Shown: piece by piece, positions 7,713-17,488 of the stretch
How positions within the stretch are numbered: position 1 is the stretch's first letter
Layout: each line of letters opens with the position of its first letter
NCBI GenBank assembly: GCA_028388995.1
Contig: JAOEQC010000015.1
Span: 1 to 40,698, forward strand
DNA: 40,698 bases
Source of the DNA: Ascidiaceihabitans sp.
GTDB taxonomy: Bacteria > Pseudomonadota > Alphaproteobacteria > Rhodobacterales > Rhodobacteraceae
Reading direction: 5' to 3'
Made by a program: the position numbers and the translations under genes
Notes under the pieces: model-generated
The model's database searches: none
The model's input: only the letters and a program-made list of their open reading frames with translations
What the model was told of the DNA's origin: nothing

Positions 7713-8528
7713 ATGATCAAAAAAATCACAATTACTGCTGTATCAGCTACTTTGATGGCTTCAACTGCATTTGCAGGTGGACACTGTTCAGCTGGCAAGA
7801 CTTTGACCGAGGGAAAGCTAACCATTGCAACTGGTAACCCTGCTTATTTCCCCTGGGTTCTTGATGATGCTCCCGAAAGTGGTCAAGGCTTTGAAGCCGC
7901 AGTGGCATATGCTGTAGCCAACGAGATGGGGTTTGCAAATACCGATGTGGTTTGGGTGCGTTCGTCATTTGACGAAGCTATCCAGCCGGGTGCAAAGAAT
8001 TTTGATTTCAACATGCAGCAATTTTCTATCACGTCGGAACGTGATGAAGTGGTCGATTTTTCGGCCCCTTATTTTACCGCACCAATGGCGGTTCTTGTTG
8101 GGCCGGGTGCTGTTGGCACTGCGCCATCCATGGCAGCGCTTAAAGAGCTGAAATGGGGGGCATCTGGGTCTCACACATCAGTGCAGAAGTTGATGAACGA
8201 GATTGTCCCGACAAGCGATCCGCTTTTGTATGGTGATAACGCTGATATTAATGCTGCGATTGCAGCAAACCAGATCGATGCGGCGCTGTTTGATCTTCCA
8301 ACGGCTTTATTCTTGAGTGCTGTTATGATCGAGGGATCAAAGGTCATTGGACAATTTTCTGTCGACGAATCTGAAGGTGGCGATCAATTTGGTATGTTGC
8401 TCGAAGATGGTAACCCATTGAAAGCCTGCATCGATGACGCACTGGCTGCAATGTCATCCAATGGCACTTTGGCTGGTATTGAATCCACTTGGCTGCAGGA
8501 CACCACTGGTGTTCCATTGATCAAGTAA
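7713..8528 (+). CDS. polar amino-acid ABC transporter, substrate-binding protein
   Basis: A 271-residue periplasmic solute-binding protein of the SBP_bac_3 family. It has a signal peptide (M-I-K-K, hydrophobic stretch, A-F-A cleavage near residue 21), then G-K-L-T-I-A-T-G-N-P as the first strand, D-F-N-M-Q-Q-F-S-I-T-S-E-R near residue 100 and V-D-F-S-A-P-Y-F, the hallmark pattern around the ligand Arg and Asp. The ATG at 7713 is preferred over a TTG at 7701 because it gives a normal signal peptide. The permease gene starts two bases after the stop, and the ATPase follows, so the three form one operon. Ligand specificity cannot be predicted. Confidence 0.92.
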   Translation: MIKKITITAVSATLMASTAFAGGHCSAGKTLTEGKLTIATGNPAYFPWVLDDAPESGQGFEAAVAYAVANEMGFANTDVVWVRSSFDEAIQPGAKNFDFNMQQFSITSERDEVVDFSAPYFTAPMAVLVGPGAVGTAPSMAALKELKWGASGSHTSVQKLMNEIVPTSDPLLYGDNADINAAIAANQIDAALFDLPTALFLSAVMIEGSKVIGQFSVDESEGGDQFGMLLEDGNPLKACIDDALAAMSSNGTLAGIESTWLQDTTGVPLIK

Positions 8529-8530
8529 AC

Positions 8531-9364
8531 ATGCGCAAAACTGAGGCGGCGGTATTAACCCGTCGTACATTGTTTGAGCAACGCCAAAGGCGACGATCCA
8601 TCGTGATCGCCACAACAAGCACTGTGTTGGTGCTTGTTGCTTTAATTGTTCTTGTCCCGATGACCCCAGGTTGGGAAAAAGTTCAAAAGAGCTTTTTTAA
8701 CGGTCCGGTTTTAATCAAAACATTTCCCAAACTGATCGAGGCGTTCAAGCTTAACGTGATGATCTTTTTGTGGTCAGCTCCGATGATCGCAATTTTGGGT
8801 TTGCTGGTTGCTTTGGCACGTAATGTAAAATCACCAGCGATGTTCCCACTACGTATTTTAGGTGCAACGTTTACAGATGTATTTCGTGGGGTTCCCGTGA
8901 TTTTGACGGTTTATCTGATCGGGTTTGGGGTTCCGGGCCTTGGCTTGCCGCGTCCTTGGAACTCCCCATATATCTGGGGATCCATAGCGTTGATCTTAAC
9001 GTACTCAGCTTACGTAGCAGAGATTTTTAGGGCAGGGATCGACAGTGTCCATCCGAGTCAACGCGCTGCCGCATTGTCGCTTGGCCTGTCAGAACGGCAG
9101 GTAATGCGTGAAGTTGTTTTGCCCCAAGCTGTCCGTAATGTTGTACCCTCACAAATGAACATGTTGATTGCACTTCAGAAAGATGTGTCGCTTCTAAGCT
9201 TCATTGGTCCAGTTGAGATTTTCAGGCAAGCTGGGGTCTTCAAATCGTTGATGGCTAATTTCACCCCTTATGTTGGTGCCGCAATCATTTTCTTGCTCGT
9301 GACTATACCTGCAACGCGTTACGCAGATTATTTGATGGAACGTCAATCGCGGGAACGTAGCTGA
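8531..9364 (+). CDS. polar amino-acid ABC transporter, permease
   Basis: A 277-residue inner-membrane permease of the HisM/GlnP type. A basic cytoplasmic N terminus is followed by a first membrane helix near residues 22-43, a longer loop, then four or five further helices. The EAA loop that contacts the ATPase is present (R-A-A-A-L-S-L-G-L-S, near residues 177-186), as is the A-Y-V-A-E-I-F-R-A-G-I segment before it. The chosen ATG lies two bases after the binding-protein stop. Its TGA overlaps the ATG of the ATPase gene by one base, implying translational coupling. Only one permease gene is present, so the transporter is probably a homodimer. Confidence 0.93.
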   Translation: MRKTEAAVLTRRTLFEQRQRRRSIVIATTSTVLVLVALIVLVPMTPGWEKVQKSFFNGPVLIKTFPKLIEAFKLNVMIFLWSAPMIAILGLLVALARNVKSPAMFPLRILGATFTDVFRGVPVILTVYLIGFGVPGLGLPRPWNSPYIWGSIALILTYSAYVAEIFRAGIDSVHPSQRAAALSLGLSERQVMREVVLPQAVRNVVPSQMNMLIALQKDVSLLSFIGPVEIFRQAGVFKSLMANFTPYVGAAIIFLLVTIPATRYADYLMERQSRERS

Positions 9365-10095
9365 TGGCAAAACTCAAATTGCGTAATGTTGTGAAACGCT
9401 TTGGTGATGTCACGGTATGTAATGGCGTCAATTTGGACGTTAATGATGGTCAAATGGTTTGCTTGATTGGTGCCTCTGGGGCTGGGAAGTCTACCCTGTT
9501 GCGGTGTATAAACTTGTTGGAACACACCGAAGATGGTGAGATCTTTTTAGACGGCGAAGATATCGCAGTTCCCGGTTTAAATCCGCAAGCAGCACGCAAA
9601 AAGATTGGGATGGTTTTTCAGAACTTCAATTTGTTTCCGCATATGACCGCGTTAGAAAACGTGATGTTGGCACCGAGGCGCGTCTATAAGAAGTCGCGCA
9701 CAGACATTGAGGTAGAGGTTGTCTCGCTGTTCAACCGTTTTGGATTGGCAGATAGGATGGCAAACTACCCTGATCAGCTTTCTGGGGGGCAACAACAACG
9801 TGTGGCAATCATACGTGCACTGGCAATGCGCCCTGAGGTTATCTTGTTTGATGAGATTACTTCAGCGCTTGATCCACAGCTTGTAGGCGAAGTATTGGAT
9901 GTGTTGTTGCAGCTAAAAAAACAGGGCATGACCATGGTATTGGCGACCCATGAAATGCAATTTGCGCGTCAGGCTGCTGACAAAATTTGTTTTCTAAAAG
10001 ATGGTGAGATAATCGAAGAAGGCCCACCTGATCAAATTTTTGACGCTCCCACACAGGCCGCTACCAAGGAATTTCTAATGCGGGTCCGTAAATAG
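9364..10095 (+). CDS. polar amino-acid ABC transporter, ATP-binding protein
   Basis: A 243-residue ATPase of the GlnQ/HisP class that powers the importer encoded by the two preceding genes. It has Walker A G-A-S-G-A-G-K-S-T (residues 36-44), a Q-loop in M-V-F-Q-N-F-N-L-F-P-H, the signature L-S-G-G-Q-Q-Q-R, Walker B V-I-L-F-D-E, the D-loop S-A-L-D-P and the switch His in A-T-H-E-M. All catalytic elements are intact and the length is normal. The final T-Q-A-A-T-K-E-F-L-M-R-V segment is typical of the polar amino-acid subclass. No clear terminator was found before the recA promoter. Confidence 0.95.
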   Translation: MAKLKLRNVVKRFGDVTVCNGVNLDVNDGQMVCLIGASGAGKSTLLRCINLLEHTEDGEIFLDGEDIAVPGLNPQAARKKIGMVFQNFNLFPHMTALENVMLAPRRVYKKSRTDIEVEVVSLFNRFGLADRMANYPDQLSGGQQQRVAIIRALAMRPEVILFDEITSALDPQLVGEVLDVLLQLKKQGMTMVLATHEMQFARQAADKICFLKDGEIIEEGPPDQIFDAPTQAATKEFLMRVRK

Positions 10096-10233
10096 GGATT
10101 GCCGGTCTAAGGGCCTGCTCTACTTGCGTCACTATTAACATGTTCCTTGTTCAGGTCTTATTAACCAAACAAGCTCTATTTAGGGGCAACCGTGATTATG
10201 TGGATTGCAGATGGTTAACAAATTACTTGCAGT

Positions 10234-10268
10234 GTTCTCTTTTTGGTCTTATGGAACATAATGGGAAC
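10234..10268. promoter_or_regulatory. LexA (SOS) box upstream of recA
   Basis: GAAC-N7-GAAC at 10254-10268 is a perfect match, on the minus strand, to the GTTC-N7-GTTC LexA site known in Alphaproteobacteria. A second, one-mismatch site (GTTC-N7-GGTC) lies at 10234-10248. They sit about 80-110 bases before the recA start, suitable for LexA repression of the recA promoter. Confidence 0.8.
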
Positions 10269-10345
10269 ATAAATAAAATACCCTAGATATAGGTGAGGCA
10301 ATCATTGCCGCCACATCATGGGTATGACACTAAGGGATGAACGCA

Positions 10346-11425
10346 ATGGCAACGGCAGATCTTTTAACTATGACAGACAAAAAATCAGCAGATAAGCAAA
10401 AGGCGCTAGACAGCGCATTGGCACAAATCGAACGCCAGTTTGGCAAAGGCTCGATCATGAAATTGGGCGCAGAAGGTGCCATTCAAGACATCGTAGCCAG
10501 TTCAACTGGTTCCCTTGGTTTGGACATTGCATTGGGCATAGGCGGCCTACCAATGGGGCGGATCATTGAGATCTATGGCCCTGAATCATCGGGAAAAACC
10601 ACGCTGACACTGCATTGTATTGCAGAACAGCAGAAGAAAGGCGGCGTATGCGCATTTGTGGATGCTGAGCACGCACTTGACCCACAATACGCGAAAAAAC
10701 TTGGCATCGATATCGATGAGTTACTGATTTCACAGCCTGATACAGGTGAGCAAGCGCTTGAAATTACTGACACGTTGGTGCGCTCTGGTGCGGTAAACAT
10801 GGTTGTTGTGGATTCGGTTGCTGCTTTGACGCCGAAATCAGAACTTGAAGGTGATATGGGCGACAGCTCTGTTGGTGTTCAGGCGCGCCTTATGTCTCAG
10901 GCTATGCGTAAACTGACAGGTTCTATCAGCCGTTCTAACTGCATGGTTATTTTCATCAACCAAATCCGTATGAAAATTGGCGTCATGTTTGGCTCTCCTG
11001 AAACGACTTCAGGCGGCAATGCGCTAAAGTTCTATTCATCTGTTCGTCTAGATATTCGCCGTATTGGCGCTTTGAAGGACCGTGAAGAAGTGATAGGCAA
11101 CGCGACACGTGTTAAAGTTGTTAAAAACAAAGTGGCAGCACCGTTCAAGAAAGTTGAATTCGACATCATGTATGGCGAAGGCATTTCAAAAATGGGCGAA
11201 CTGCTTGATTTGGGCGTTGTAGCAGGCATCGTCGACAAATCAGGCGCTTGGTTCAGCTATGGCGATGAACGACTTGGGCAAGGGCGTGAAAACTCTAAAG
11301 TCTTCTTGAAAGAGAACGAGAGCATCGCACTAGAGATCGAAGATAAAATCCGCGCATCGCACGGCTTGGATTTCGACATGCCAGAGCACGAGAAAAAAGA
11401 AGATGATGGCGTTCTAGAAGGTTAA
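10346..11425 (+). CDS. recA: recombinase RecA
   Basis: DNA strand-exchange protein and co-protease for LexA self-cleavage; cytosolic, forms filaments on single-stranded DNA. The 359-residue product has Walker A G-P-E-S-S-G-K-T (from residue 78), Walker B V-V-V-D-S-V, the DNA-binding loop region around [11 protein letters not shown], and N-Q-I-R-M-K-I-G-V. The C-terminal tail is acidic, as usual. Two ATGs compete: at 10337 the AAGGG sequence abuts the start codon, while the ATG at 10346 has it 9 bases upstream, so 10346 is preferred. A LexA box lies upstream and a terminator hairpin downstream, so the gene is probably monocistronic. Confidence 0.98.
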   Translation: MATADLLTMTDKKSADKQKALDSALAQIERQFGKGSIMKLGAEGAIQDIVASSTGSLGLDIALGIGGLPMGRIIEIYGPESSGKTTLTLHCIAEQQKKGGVCAFVDAEHALDPQYAKKLGIDIDELLISQPDTGEQALEITDTLVRSGAVNMVVVDSVAALTPKSELEGDMGDSSVGVQARLMSQAMRKLTGSISRSNCMVIFINQIRMKIGVMFGSPETTSGGNALKFYSSVRLDIRRIGALKDREEVIGNATRVKVVKNKVAAPFKKVEFDIMYGEGISKMGELLDLGVVAGIVDKSGAWFSYGDERLGQGRENSKVFLKENESIALEIEDKIRASHGLDFDMPEHEKKEDDGVLEG

Positions 11426-11466
11426 GAGCCTGTTCATCGACCAATTTTGGTCACGAATAGATTGAT

Positions 11467-11491
11467 AAGGCGTCCCAGAGTGGGGCGCCTT
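11467..11491 (+). terminator. hairpin terminator after recA
   Basis: AAGGCGTCCCA (11467-11477) pairs with TGGGGCGCCTT (11481-11491) apart from one internal T-G, around a 3-nt loop. The T-run that follows is weak. It lies 40 bases after the recA stop. Confidence 0.65.
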
Positions 11492-11594
11492 GTTGCATTC
11501 TATGGCCTGTGCACTGTGGACAGTTGTTGGGTGGGGCGGTATTTCTGATCCTAACAAACTAATAATGCAATATTTGCCATAAGGCGCACGACAT

Positions 11595-14252
11595 ATGCCC
11601 ACGTTAAATGATATCCGCTCGACCTTCTTGAACTACTTTGAAAAGCAGGGGCACCAAATCGTGCCTTCCAGCCCATTGGTGCCGCGCAACGATCCAACGT
11701 TGATGTTCGTTAACTCTGGTATGGTGCAGTTCAAAAACCTGTTCACAGGCGTTGAAACTCGCGACTATAGCCGCGCAACATCCGCGCAAAAATGCGTACG
11801 TGCTGGCGGCAAGCACAACGATCTGGACAACGTGGGCTACACCGCACGTCACCACACGTTCTTTGAAATGCTTGGTAATTTTAGCTTTGGCAATTACTTC
11901 AAAACGGAGGCCATTCCGTTTGCTTGGGAATTGCTGACCAAAGAATTCGACATCCCAAAAGACCGGCTGTTGGTGACCGTTTATCACACCGATGACGAAG
12001 CTGCGAACATGTGGAAGAAGGTTGCAGGTCTTTCTGATGACCGGATCATTCGCATTCCAACAGATGATAACTTCTGGCGTATGGGCCCAACAGGTCCATG
12101 TGGTCCATGTACTGAAATTTTCTTCGACCACGGCGATCACATTTGGGGCGGCCCTCCCGGTTCCCCTGAGGAAGACGGCGATCGTTTTATTGAAATTTGG
12201 AACCTTGTGTTCATGCAGAACGAACAGTTCGCTGACGGCAGCATGGTTCCGCTGGATATGCAGTCTATTGACACCGGCATGGGCCTTGAGCGAATTGGTG
12301 CGCTTTTGCAAGGCAAGCACGACAACTACGATACTGACCTGATGCGTAACTTGATCGAGGCCAGTGCGGATGCCTCCAGCTCTGATCCGGATGGACCGGG
12401 CAACACGCATCACCGCGTTATTGCCGACCACCTGCGGTCGACATCATTCCTGATGGCCGATGGTGTTATGCCGTCAAACGAGGGCCGTGGTTATGTGCTG
12501 CGCCGCATCATGCGCCGCGCCATGCGTCACGCGCATCTTTTGGGTGTCAAAGACCCGATGATGCACCAGCTGGTACCAGCCTTGGTTCAACAAATGGGCG
12601 CGGCTTATCCTGAGTTGGGTCATGCGCAGTCCTTGATCACAGAAACCCTGCATCAAGAAGAAACACGTTTTAAACAGACGTTGGATCGTGGTTTGAAATT
12701 GCTGGATGATGAAGTTGAAGGTTTGGCTGAAGGTGCTGATCTTTCTGGTGCGTCTGCATTTAAACTGTACGACACATATGGTTTCCCACTTGATTTGACT
12801 CAAGATGCTTTGCGCGAAAAGGGTCGTGGTGTGGACACTGTCGGCTTTGACACTGCTATGGCAGAGCAAAAGGCCAAGGCGCGCGCGGCGTGGTCTGGGT
12901 CTGGTGAAGCGGCGGATTCGACCTTTTGGTTTGACGTGGTGGACGAGTCCGGCACGACTGACTTCCTTGGTTATGACACTGAAACAGCTGAAGGCCAGAT
13001 TGTTGGCTTGGTTTCTGATGGTGCTTTGGTTGACGCCGTTGAAACAGGTGGCGAGGTTCAGATCGCTTTGAACCAAACACCGTTTTACGCTGAAAGCGGT
13101 GGACAAGTCGGCGACACAGGCGTGATCCGCACGGAAAGCGGCACGGCCCGTGTAACGGATACCCGCAAGTCAGCTGGCGTGTTTATCCACATTGCGACAG
13201 TCGAAAAAGGTAGCATTACCAAAGGACAGGCGGCTGTTCTAGACGTTGATAACGCGCGTCGTATATCCATTCGTGCAAACCACTCTGTGACCCACTTGTT
13301 GCATGAAGCGCTTCGCGTTGCCTTGGGTGATCATGTGGCCCAACGTGGATCGTTGAATGCAGCCGATCGTCTGCGTTTTGATTTCAGTCACTCAAAAGCC
13401 CTAAGTGTTGAAGAACAGCGCAAGGTTGAGGCAGAGGTAAACGCCTACATTCGTCAGAATACCACCGTTGAAACACGCATCATGACGCCAGACGATGCGC
13501 GTGATCTGGGGGCGCAGGCTTTGTTCGGTGAAAAATATGGCGACGAAGTTCGTGTTGTGTCTATGGGGACCCAAGCCGGATCAGGCAAAGGGGCCGATGG
13601 TCAGACCTATTCACTTGAGTTGTGCGGTGGTACGCATGTGCGCCAAACGGGCGATATTGGTGCCTTTGCATTGCTCAGCGATAGTGCGTCCAGTTCCGGT
13701 GTGCGCAGGATCGAGGCGCTGACAGGTGCGGATGCGATCGCGTATTTACGTGGCCAAGATAAGTTACTGGCCGACACTGCGGCTGAGTTGAAAACTGCCG
13801 TTTCGGATGTGCCTGTTCGGGTCAAAGCATTGATGGACGAGCGCAAAGTCCTGGCTAATGAAGTGGCACAGTTGCGCCGTGAACTCGCGATGTCTGGCGG
13901 TGCTGCTGCGCCCGCTGAGGCGGAAGACGTGAACGGCGTGGCCTTCCTTGCACAATCATTGACTGGTGTGACGGGTAAAGACCTGCCAGCTCTGATTGAC
14001 GAGCATAAAACACGTATCGGCTCAGGTGCTGTTCTGTTGATCGCGGATGCAGACGGCAAGGTGGCTGTGGCTGCTGGTGTTACTGCGGATAAGACTGACA
14101 GCGTCAGTGCTGTCGATCTGGTAAAGGTGGCAGTCGCCGAATTGGGCGGTAAAGGCGGCGGTGGTCGTGCGGATATGGCCCAAGGTGGGGCCAAAGATGC
14201 AACAAACGCAGAAGCAGCAATCAACGCGGCTAAGGCCGTCATCAAAGGATAA
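11595..14252 (+). CDS. alaS: alanine--tRNA ligase
   Basis: Charges tRNA-Ala and clears mis-charged Ser and Gly through its editing domain. The 885-residue product is full length for AlaS. The N-terminal aminoacylation domain starts with I-R-S-T-F-L-N-Y-F and carries the class II motif with [17 protein letters not shown]. The editing domain has the zinc ligands H563 and H567 (H-S-V-T-H) together with C677 and H681 (C-G-G-T-H). The C-Ala/DHHA1 part near the end contains the glycine-rich [10 protein letters not shown] segment. It follows recA, a gene order common in Alphaproteobacteria, and is followed after five bases by a DUF1330 gene that is probably co-transcribed. Confidence 0.98.
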   Translation: MPTLNDIRSTFLNYFEKQGHQIVPSSPLVPRNDPTLMFVNSGMVQFKNLFTGVETRDYSRATSAQKCVRAGGKHNDLDNVGYTARHHTFFEMLGNFSFGNYFKTEAIPFAWELLTKEFDIPKDRLLVTVYHTDDEAANMWKKVAGLSDDRIIRIPTDDNFWRMGPTGPCGPCTEIFFDHGDHIWGGPPGSPEEDGDRFIEIWNLVFMQNEQFADGSMVPLDMQSIDTGMGLERIGALLQGKHDNYDTDLMRNLIEASADASSSDPDGPGNTHHRVIADHLRSTSFLMADGVMPSNEGRGYVLRRIMRRAMRHAHLLGVKDPMMHQLVPALVQQMGAAYPELGHAQSLITETLHQEETRFKQTLDRGLKLLDDEVEGLAEGADLSGASAFKLYDTYGFPLDLTQDALREKGRGVDTVGFDTAMAEQKAKARAAWSGSGEAADSTFWFDVVDESGTTDFLGYDTETAEGQIVGLVSDGALVDAVETGGEVQIALNQTPFYAESGGQVGDTGVIRTESGTARVTDTRKSAGVFIHIATVEKGSITKGQAAVLDVDNARRISIRANHSVTHLLHEALRVALGDHVAQRGSLNAADRLRFDFSHSKALSVEEQRKVEAEVNAYIRQNTTVETRIMTPDDARDLGAQALFGEKYGDEVRVVSMGTQAGSGKGADGQTYSLELCGGTHVRQTGDIGAFALLSDSASSSGVRRIEALTGADAIAYLRGQDKLLADTAAELKTAVSDVPVRVKALMDERKVLANEVAQLRRELAMSGGAAAPAEAEDVNGVAFLAQSLTGVTGKDLPALIDEHKTRIGSGAVLLIADADGKVAVAAGVTADKTDSVSAVDLVKVAVAELGGKGGGGRADMAQGGAKDATNAEAAINAAKAVIKG

Positions 14253-14257
14253 GTATC

Positions 14258-14545
14258 ATGGGCGCACTTTGGATCGCACACGTCACCGTCACCGATGAAG
14301 AGGCGTATAAAAAATACGCCGCTGGCGCGACGGTTGCCATTGCAGAGCACGGCGGTGAATTTATCGCGCGTGCGGGTCGCTTTGTTCAGCTAGAGGGCAA
14401 AGAACGTCCGCGCAACGTGGTAGCAAGGTTCCCAGACGTTGAAACGGCAGAAAAATGTTATCACTCAGACACATATCAAGCCGCACTGGAGTTTGCTCGA
14501 GACGCATCAGAGCGAGAGCTGATGATTATCGAAACCACTGAATAA
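14258..14545 (+). CDS. DUF1330 domain protein
   Basis: A 95-residue dimeric alpha/beta-barrel (ferredoxin-like) protein of the DUF1330 family. Typical features are the first strand A-L-W-I-A-H-V-T-V, the Y-K-K-Y helix, G-G-E-F-I-A-R-A-G, the R-N-V-V-A-R-F-P strand and the C-Y-H-S-D-T-Y-Q helix, where the family has a Y..S..Y pattern. No biochemical function is established for the family. It starts five bases after the alaS stop, so the two are probably translated from one message. A strong terminator follows. Confidence 0.88.
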   Translation: MGALWIAHVTVTDEEAYKKYAAGATVAIAEHGGEFIARAGRFVQLEGKERPRNVVARFPDVETAEKCYHSDTYQAALEFARDASERELMIIETTE

Positions 14546-14555
14546 TAAAAATGAA

Positions 14556-14580
14556 AGGGCGCTCCAATTTGGAGCGCCCT
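14556..14580 (+). terminator. terminator after alaS-DUF1330
   Basis: AGGGCGCTCC (14556-14565) and GGAGCGCCCT (14571-14580) form a perfect 10-bp stem with a 5-nt loop, 10 bases after the DUF1330 stop. The T-run is poor. Confidence 0.75.
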
Positions 14581-14596
14581 AATTCGTCAAGCTGTT

Positions 14597-14626
14597 GAAG
14601 GTTGGGACATATTCGCCCCAACCTTC
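14597..14626 (-). terminator. terminator after typA
   Basis: GAAGGTTGGG (14597-14606) and CCCAACCTTC (14617-14626) form a perfect 10-bp stem with a 10-nt loop, 9 bases past the typA stop. Together with 14556-14580 it separates two converging transcripts. Confidence 0.7.
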
Positions 14627-14635
14627 GAATTCAAT

Positions 14636-16453
14636 TTAACCAGCTTTTGCCATGCGCTTACGCTCGTTTGGATCCAAGTAACGCTTACGCATCCGAATAT
14701 TGTTTGGCGTAACTTCTACCAACTCATCGTTGTCGATGTAGGCGATAGCCTCTTCGAGCGACAATGTGATTGGCGTAGTCAACTTAACGGCTTCGTCTGT
14801 ACCGGACGCACGAACGTTGGTCAGTTTCTTACCTTTAAGCGGGTTCACTTCCAGATCGTTTTCACGGCTGTGCTGACCAATGACCATGCCTGTGTAAACT
14901 TCTGTTTGTGCACCGATCATCATTCTGCCGCGATCTTCCAAGTTCCACAACGCAAACGCCACTGCTGTGCCGTTTTCCATTGAGATAAGAACGCCTTGAC
15001 GACGACCAGGGATAGAACCTTTGTGTGGTGCCCATGCGTGGAACACACGGTTCATAACGCCAGTACCGCGGGTGTCTGTTAGGAACTCGCCGTGGTAACC
15101 GATAAGGCCACGTGATGGTACGTGAGCCACGATGCGGGTTTTGCCTGCACCGGCTGGCTTCATCTCAACCAATTCACCTTTGCGCACACCAGTGATCTTT
15201 TCGATAACTGCGCCGGAGTATTCGTCATCAACGTCGATTGTGGCTTCTTCGATCGGCTCCATACGAACGCCATCGATTTCTTGGAACAAAACCTGTGGGC
15301 GTGAGATCGAAAGTTCAAAGCCTTCGCGACGCATATTTTCAATTAAAACACCCATCTGCAATTCGCCGCGACCTGCAACTTCAAACGCGTCACCACCTGG
15401 TGTGTCGCTGATTTTAACAGCAACGTTTGATTCTGCTTCTTTCATCAGACGGTCACGGATGACACGTGATTGAACTTTTTTACCGTCACGACCCGCAAGT
15501 GGGGAGTCGTTGATGCCAAAAGTCACAGTAATGGTTGGTGGATCGATTGGCTGTGCTTCGATCGCATCATTCACAGATGCATCTGCCAATGTGTCCGCAA
15601 CGGTTGCTTTGGTCATACCAGCGATGGATACGATATCGCCTGCTTCAGCTAAGTCGATTGCAGTTTGTTCTAGACCACGGAAGCCCAAGATTTTTGTGCA
15701 ACGGAAGTTTTCAATCAATGTGCCATCGCGTGACATTGCTTTGATCGTTTGACCGGCTTTCAAAGTACCTGTCTCAACGCGACCTGTAAGCAAGCGGCCC
15801 AAGAATGGGTCACCACCAAGTGTTGTTGCAAGCATTGTGAATGGCTTGTCTGTCTCAGTAATTTGAGCAGGGGATGGAACGTGCTCAAGGATTAGGTCAA
15901 ATAATGCGTCTAGCCCATCACGTTTGCCGTCCAGCTCCATGTCAGCCCAACCATTACGGCCCGAAGCATACATTGTTGGGAAATCCAGTTGGTCGTCTGT
16001 TGCGTCCAAGTTGGCGAACAGATCGAAACACTCGTTCAAAGCGCGATCAGGCTCAGCGTCTGATTTGTCTACTTTGTTCACAACAACGATTGGACGTAGG
16101 CCCAATTTCAATGCTTTGGATGTCACAAACTTTGTTTGTGGCATTGGGCCCTCAGCCGCATCTACCAACAAAACAACACCGTCAACCATGGACAGAATAC
16201 GTTCTACTTCGCCACCAAAGTCAGCGTGGCCTGGCGTATCAACGATATTGATACGTGTGCCTTTCCACTCAACTGAAGTCGGCTTGGCAAAAATAGTAAT
16301 GCCGCGCTCGCGCTCTAGGTCATTGCTGTCCATAGCGCGCTCAGTCGTCGCTTGGTTTTCACGGTATGTACCGGATTGTTTCAACAGTTCGTCAACAAGC
16401 GTCGTTTTGCCGTGGTCAACGTGTGCGATAATCGCGATATTGCGAATGTCCAT
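14636..16453 (-). CDS. typA: ribosome-associated GTPase TypA/BipA
   Basis: A translational GTPase that binds the 70S ribosome and helps ribosome assembly and adaptation to stress or cold. The 605-residue product has the G1 loop A-H-V-D-H-G-K-T-T (about residues 10-18), the switch I region with R-G-I-T-I, G3 D-T-P-G-H, and G4 N-K-V-D. EF-G-like domains III and V follow, and the family-specific C-terminal domain carries K-K-L-T-N-V-R-A-S-G-T-D-E. Length and motifs are normal. It is transcribed toward the alaS unit and both end in hairpins. A 72-bp gap separates its start from the stop of the SMR gene upstream, so co-transcription with SMR and Lrp is possible. Confidence 0.97.
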   Translation of the reverse strand: MDIRNIAIIAHVDHGKTTLVDELLKQSGTYRENQATTERAMDSNDLERERGITIFAKPTSVEWKGTRINIVDTPGHADFGGEVERILSMVDGVVLLVDAAEGPMPQTKFVTSKALKLGLRPIVVVNKVDKSDAEPDRALNECFDLFANLDATDDQLDFPTMYASGRNGWADMELDGKRDGLDALFDLILEHVPSPAQITETDKPFTMLATTLGGDPFLGRLLTGRVETGTLKAGQTIKAMSRDGTLIENFRCTKILGFRGLEQTAIDLAEAGDIVSIAGMTKATVADTLADASVNDAIEAQPIDPPTITVTFGINDSPLAGRDGKKVQSRVIRDRLMKEAESNVAVKISDTPGGDAFEVAGRGELQMGVLIENMRREGFELSISRPQVLFQEIDGVRMEPIEEATIDVDDEYSGAVIEKITGVRKGELVEMKPAGAGKTRIVAHVPSRGLIGYHGEFLTDTRGTGVMNRVFHAWAPHKGSIPGRRQGVLISMENGTAVAFALWNLEDRGRMMIGAQTEVYTGMVIGQHSRENDLEVNPLKGKKLTNVRASGTDEAVKLTTPITLSLEEAIAYIDNDELVEVTPNNIRMRKRYLDPNERKRMAKAG

Positions 16454-16525
16454 ATTTCTAGCCTCTCGTGCGTTTGGGGGCGCTTAACGTGCCACGGCGC
16501 AGAAAGCTAGGGGAAATGCGTATAG

Positions 16526-16855
16526 CTAGTGGCTAGTGGTGTTGGAAAACATCTGAATAACAACAATGCCCGCAATAATGAGGGTTAACCCAGCGATAGC
16601 GGCTGCATCTAACCGCTGCCCGAAGATCACAAAGCCGATGATCGTAATGGTCATGATCCCAAGGCCTGACCACAATGCGTACACAATCCCTACGGGCATG
16701 TATTTAAGTGTTAATCCTAGAAAATAGAACGCCCCCATATAGGCAACAATAGCTATGAACGTTGGCCAAAGACGTGTGAACTGCTGGCTAGCTTGAAGGG
16801 CCGTCGTGCCGATAGTTTCCATCACAACTGCGACAAATAGGATGATATACTGCAT
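16526..16855 (-). CDS. small multidrug resistance (SMR) family efflux protein
   Basis: A 109-residue inner-membrane protein with four hydrophobic helices, the size and layout of EmrE-type SMR proteins. The essential membrane-embedded Glu is present at residue 13 (V-V-M-E-T). W-S-G-L-G in helix 3 and the G-Q-R-L-D loop before helix 4 are also typical. EmrE-like members export cationic aromatic compounds in exchange for protons; related subtypes export guanidinium, and the sequence alone does not fix the substrate. It lies 57 bases downstream of the Lrp/AsnC gene on the same strand. Confidence 0.92.
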   Translation of the reverse strand: MQYIILFVAVVMETIGTTALQASQQFTRLWPTFIAIVAYMGAFYFLGLTLKYMPVGIVYALWSGLGIMTITIIGFVIFGQRLDAAAIAGLTLIIAGIVVIQMFSNTTSH

Positions 16856-16912
16856 TTACGGCCTTTCGGGGCATTTGAAGTACTGTGGCCCAGCACTTTG
16901 GTGCCGTCTACC

Positions 16913-17371
16913 TCAAAGCGTCAAAGTGGTGCTGTCTTTAATTTCTTCCATCACAAAACTGGCGGCAATGTCTGCAATGTGGAGGCGCGTGATCAATTGT
17001 TGATATAGGCGGTCATAGTCAACCATATCACTCACGCGCGCACGGATCAGGTAATCAAGGTCCCCAGTCATGCGATAGACGCTTAGAATGCCCGAAATCG
17101 CGTTTGTTGCGTTTGAGAAATCTTGCTGCCATTTAGGGTCGTGGCTGTTGGTACGTACCTGCATAAACACCATCAGGCCAAGATCGACCTTAATGGGGTC
17201 AATCAGTGCCACGCGTTTGCTAATAACACCTGATGTTTCCATCGCCTTAACGCGGCGCCAGCAAGCGTTGCGCGACAGACCGATGGTTTCGCCCAGCTGA
17301 TCAAGCGAAATTGCGGCATCTGCTTGTAGGGCATTTAGTATTTTACGGTCAAGTTCGTCCAGTTTATCCAT
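16913..17371 (-). CDS. Lrp/AsnC family transcriptional regulator
   Basis: A 152-residue regulator. The N-terminal winged helix-turn-helix covers about residues 5-55 (L-D-R-K-I-L-N-A-L-Q, then I-G-L-S-R-N-A-C-W-R-R-V as the recognition helix). The C-terminal RAM/AsnC ligand-binding domain contains V-Y-R-M-T-G-D-L-D-Y-L-I, the family hallmark. These proteins usually sense amino acids and act as octamers. The effector is unknown. A 13-bp palindrome just upstream of its start (17387-17399) may be its own operator. The divergent neighbour is the DUF6356 gene, and SMR follows downstream. Confidence 0.93.
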   Translation of the reverse strand: MDKLDELDRKILNALQADAAISLDQLGETIGLSRNACWRRVKAMETSGVISKRVALIDPIKVDLGLMVFMQVRTNSHDPKWQQDFSNATNAISGILSVYRMTGDLDYLIRARVSDMVDYDRLYQQLITRLHIADIAASFVMEEIKDSTTLTL

Positions 17372-17386
17372 ATGTCATCAATAGTC

Positions 17387-17399
17387 GGGATAATATCCC
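17387..17399. promoter_or_regulatory. palindrome between lrp-like and DUF6356 genes
   Basis: GGGATA-A-TATCCC is a perfect 13-bp palindrome, 16 bases before the regulator start and 90 bases before the divergent gene. It is a candidate binding site for the Lrp-type protein (inference). Confidence 0.4.
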
Positions 17400-17488
17400 A
17401 GCGCAACGGTCAGAATGCGTGCATTTTGGGACCGATAGTAAACAGATGTCTGCGATAAAGACCTTAACACAATATCAGGAGATGGATT

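Noticed and set aside
11604-12431. Long minus-strand open frame (275 codons) opposite alaS
   Set aside because: It lies wholly antisense to the strongly conserved alaS, has no ribosome-binding site and no recognisable domain; it reflects codon bias on the other strand.
13607-14350. Minus-strand open frame (247 codons) over the alaS end and DUF1330
   Set aside because: Low-complexity Ala/Ser/Pro translation across two real genes; a shadow frame.
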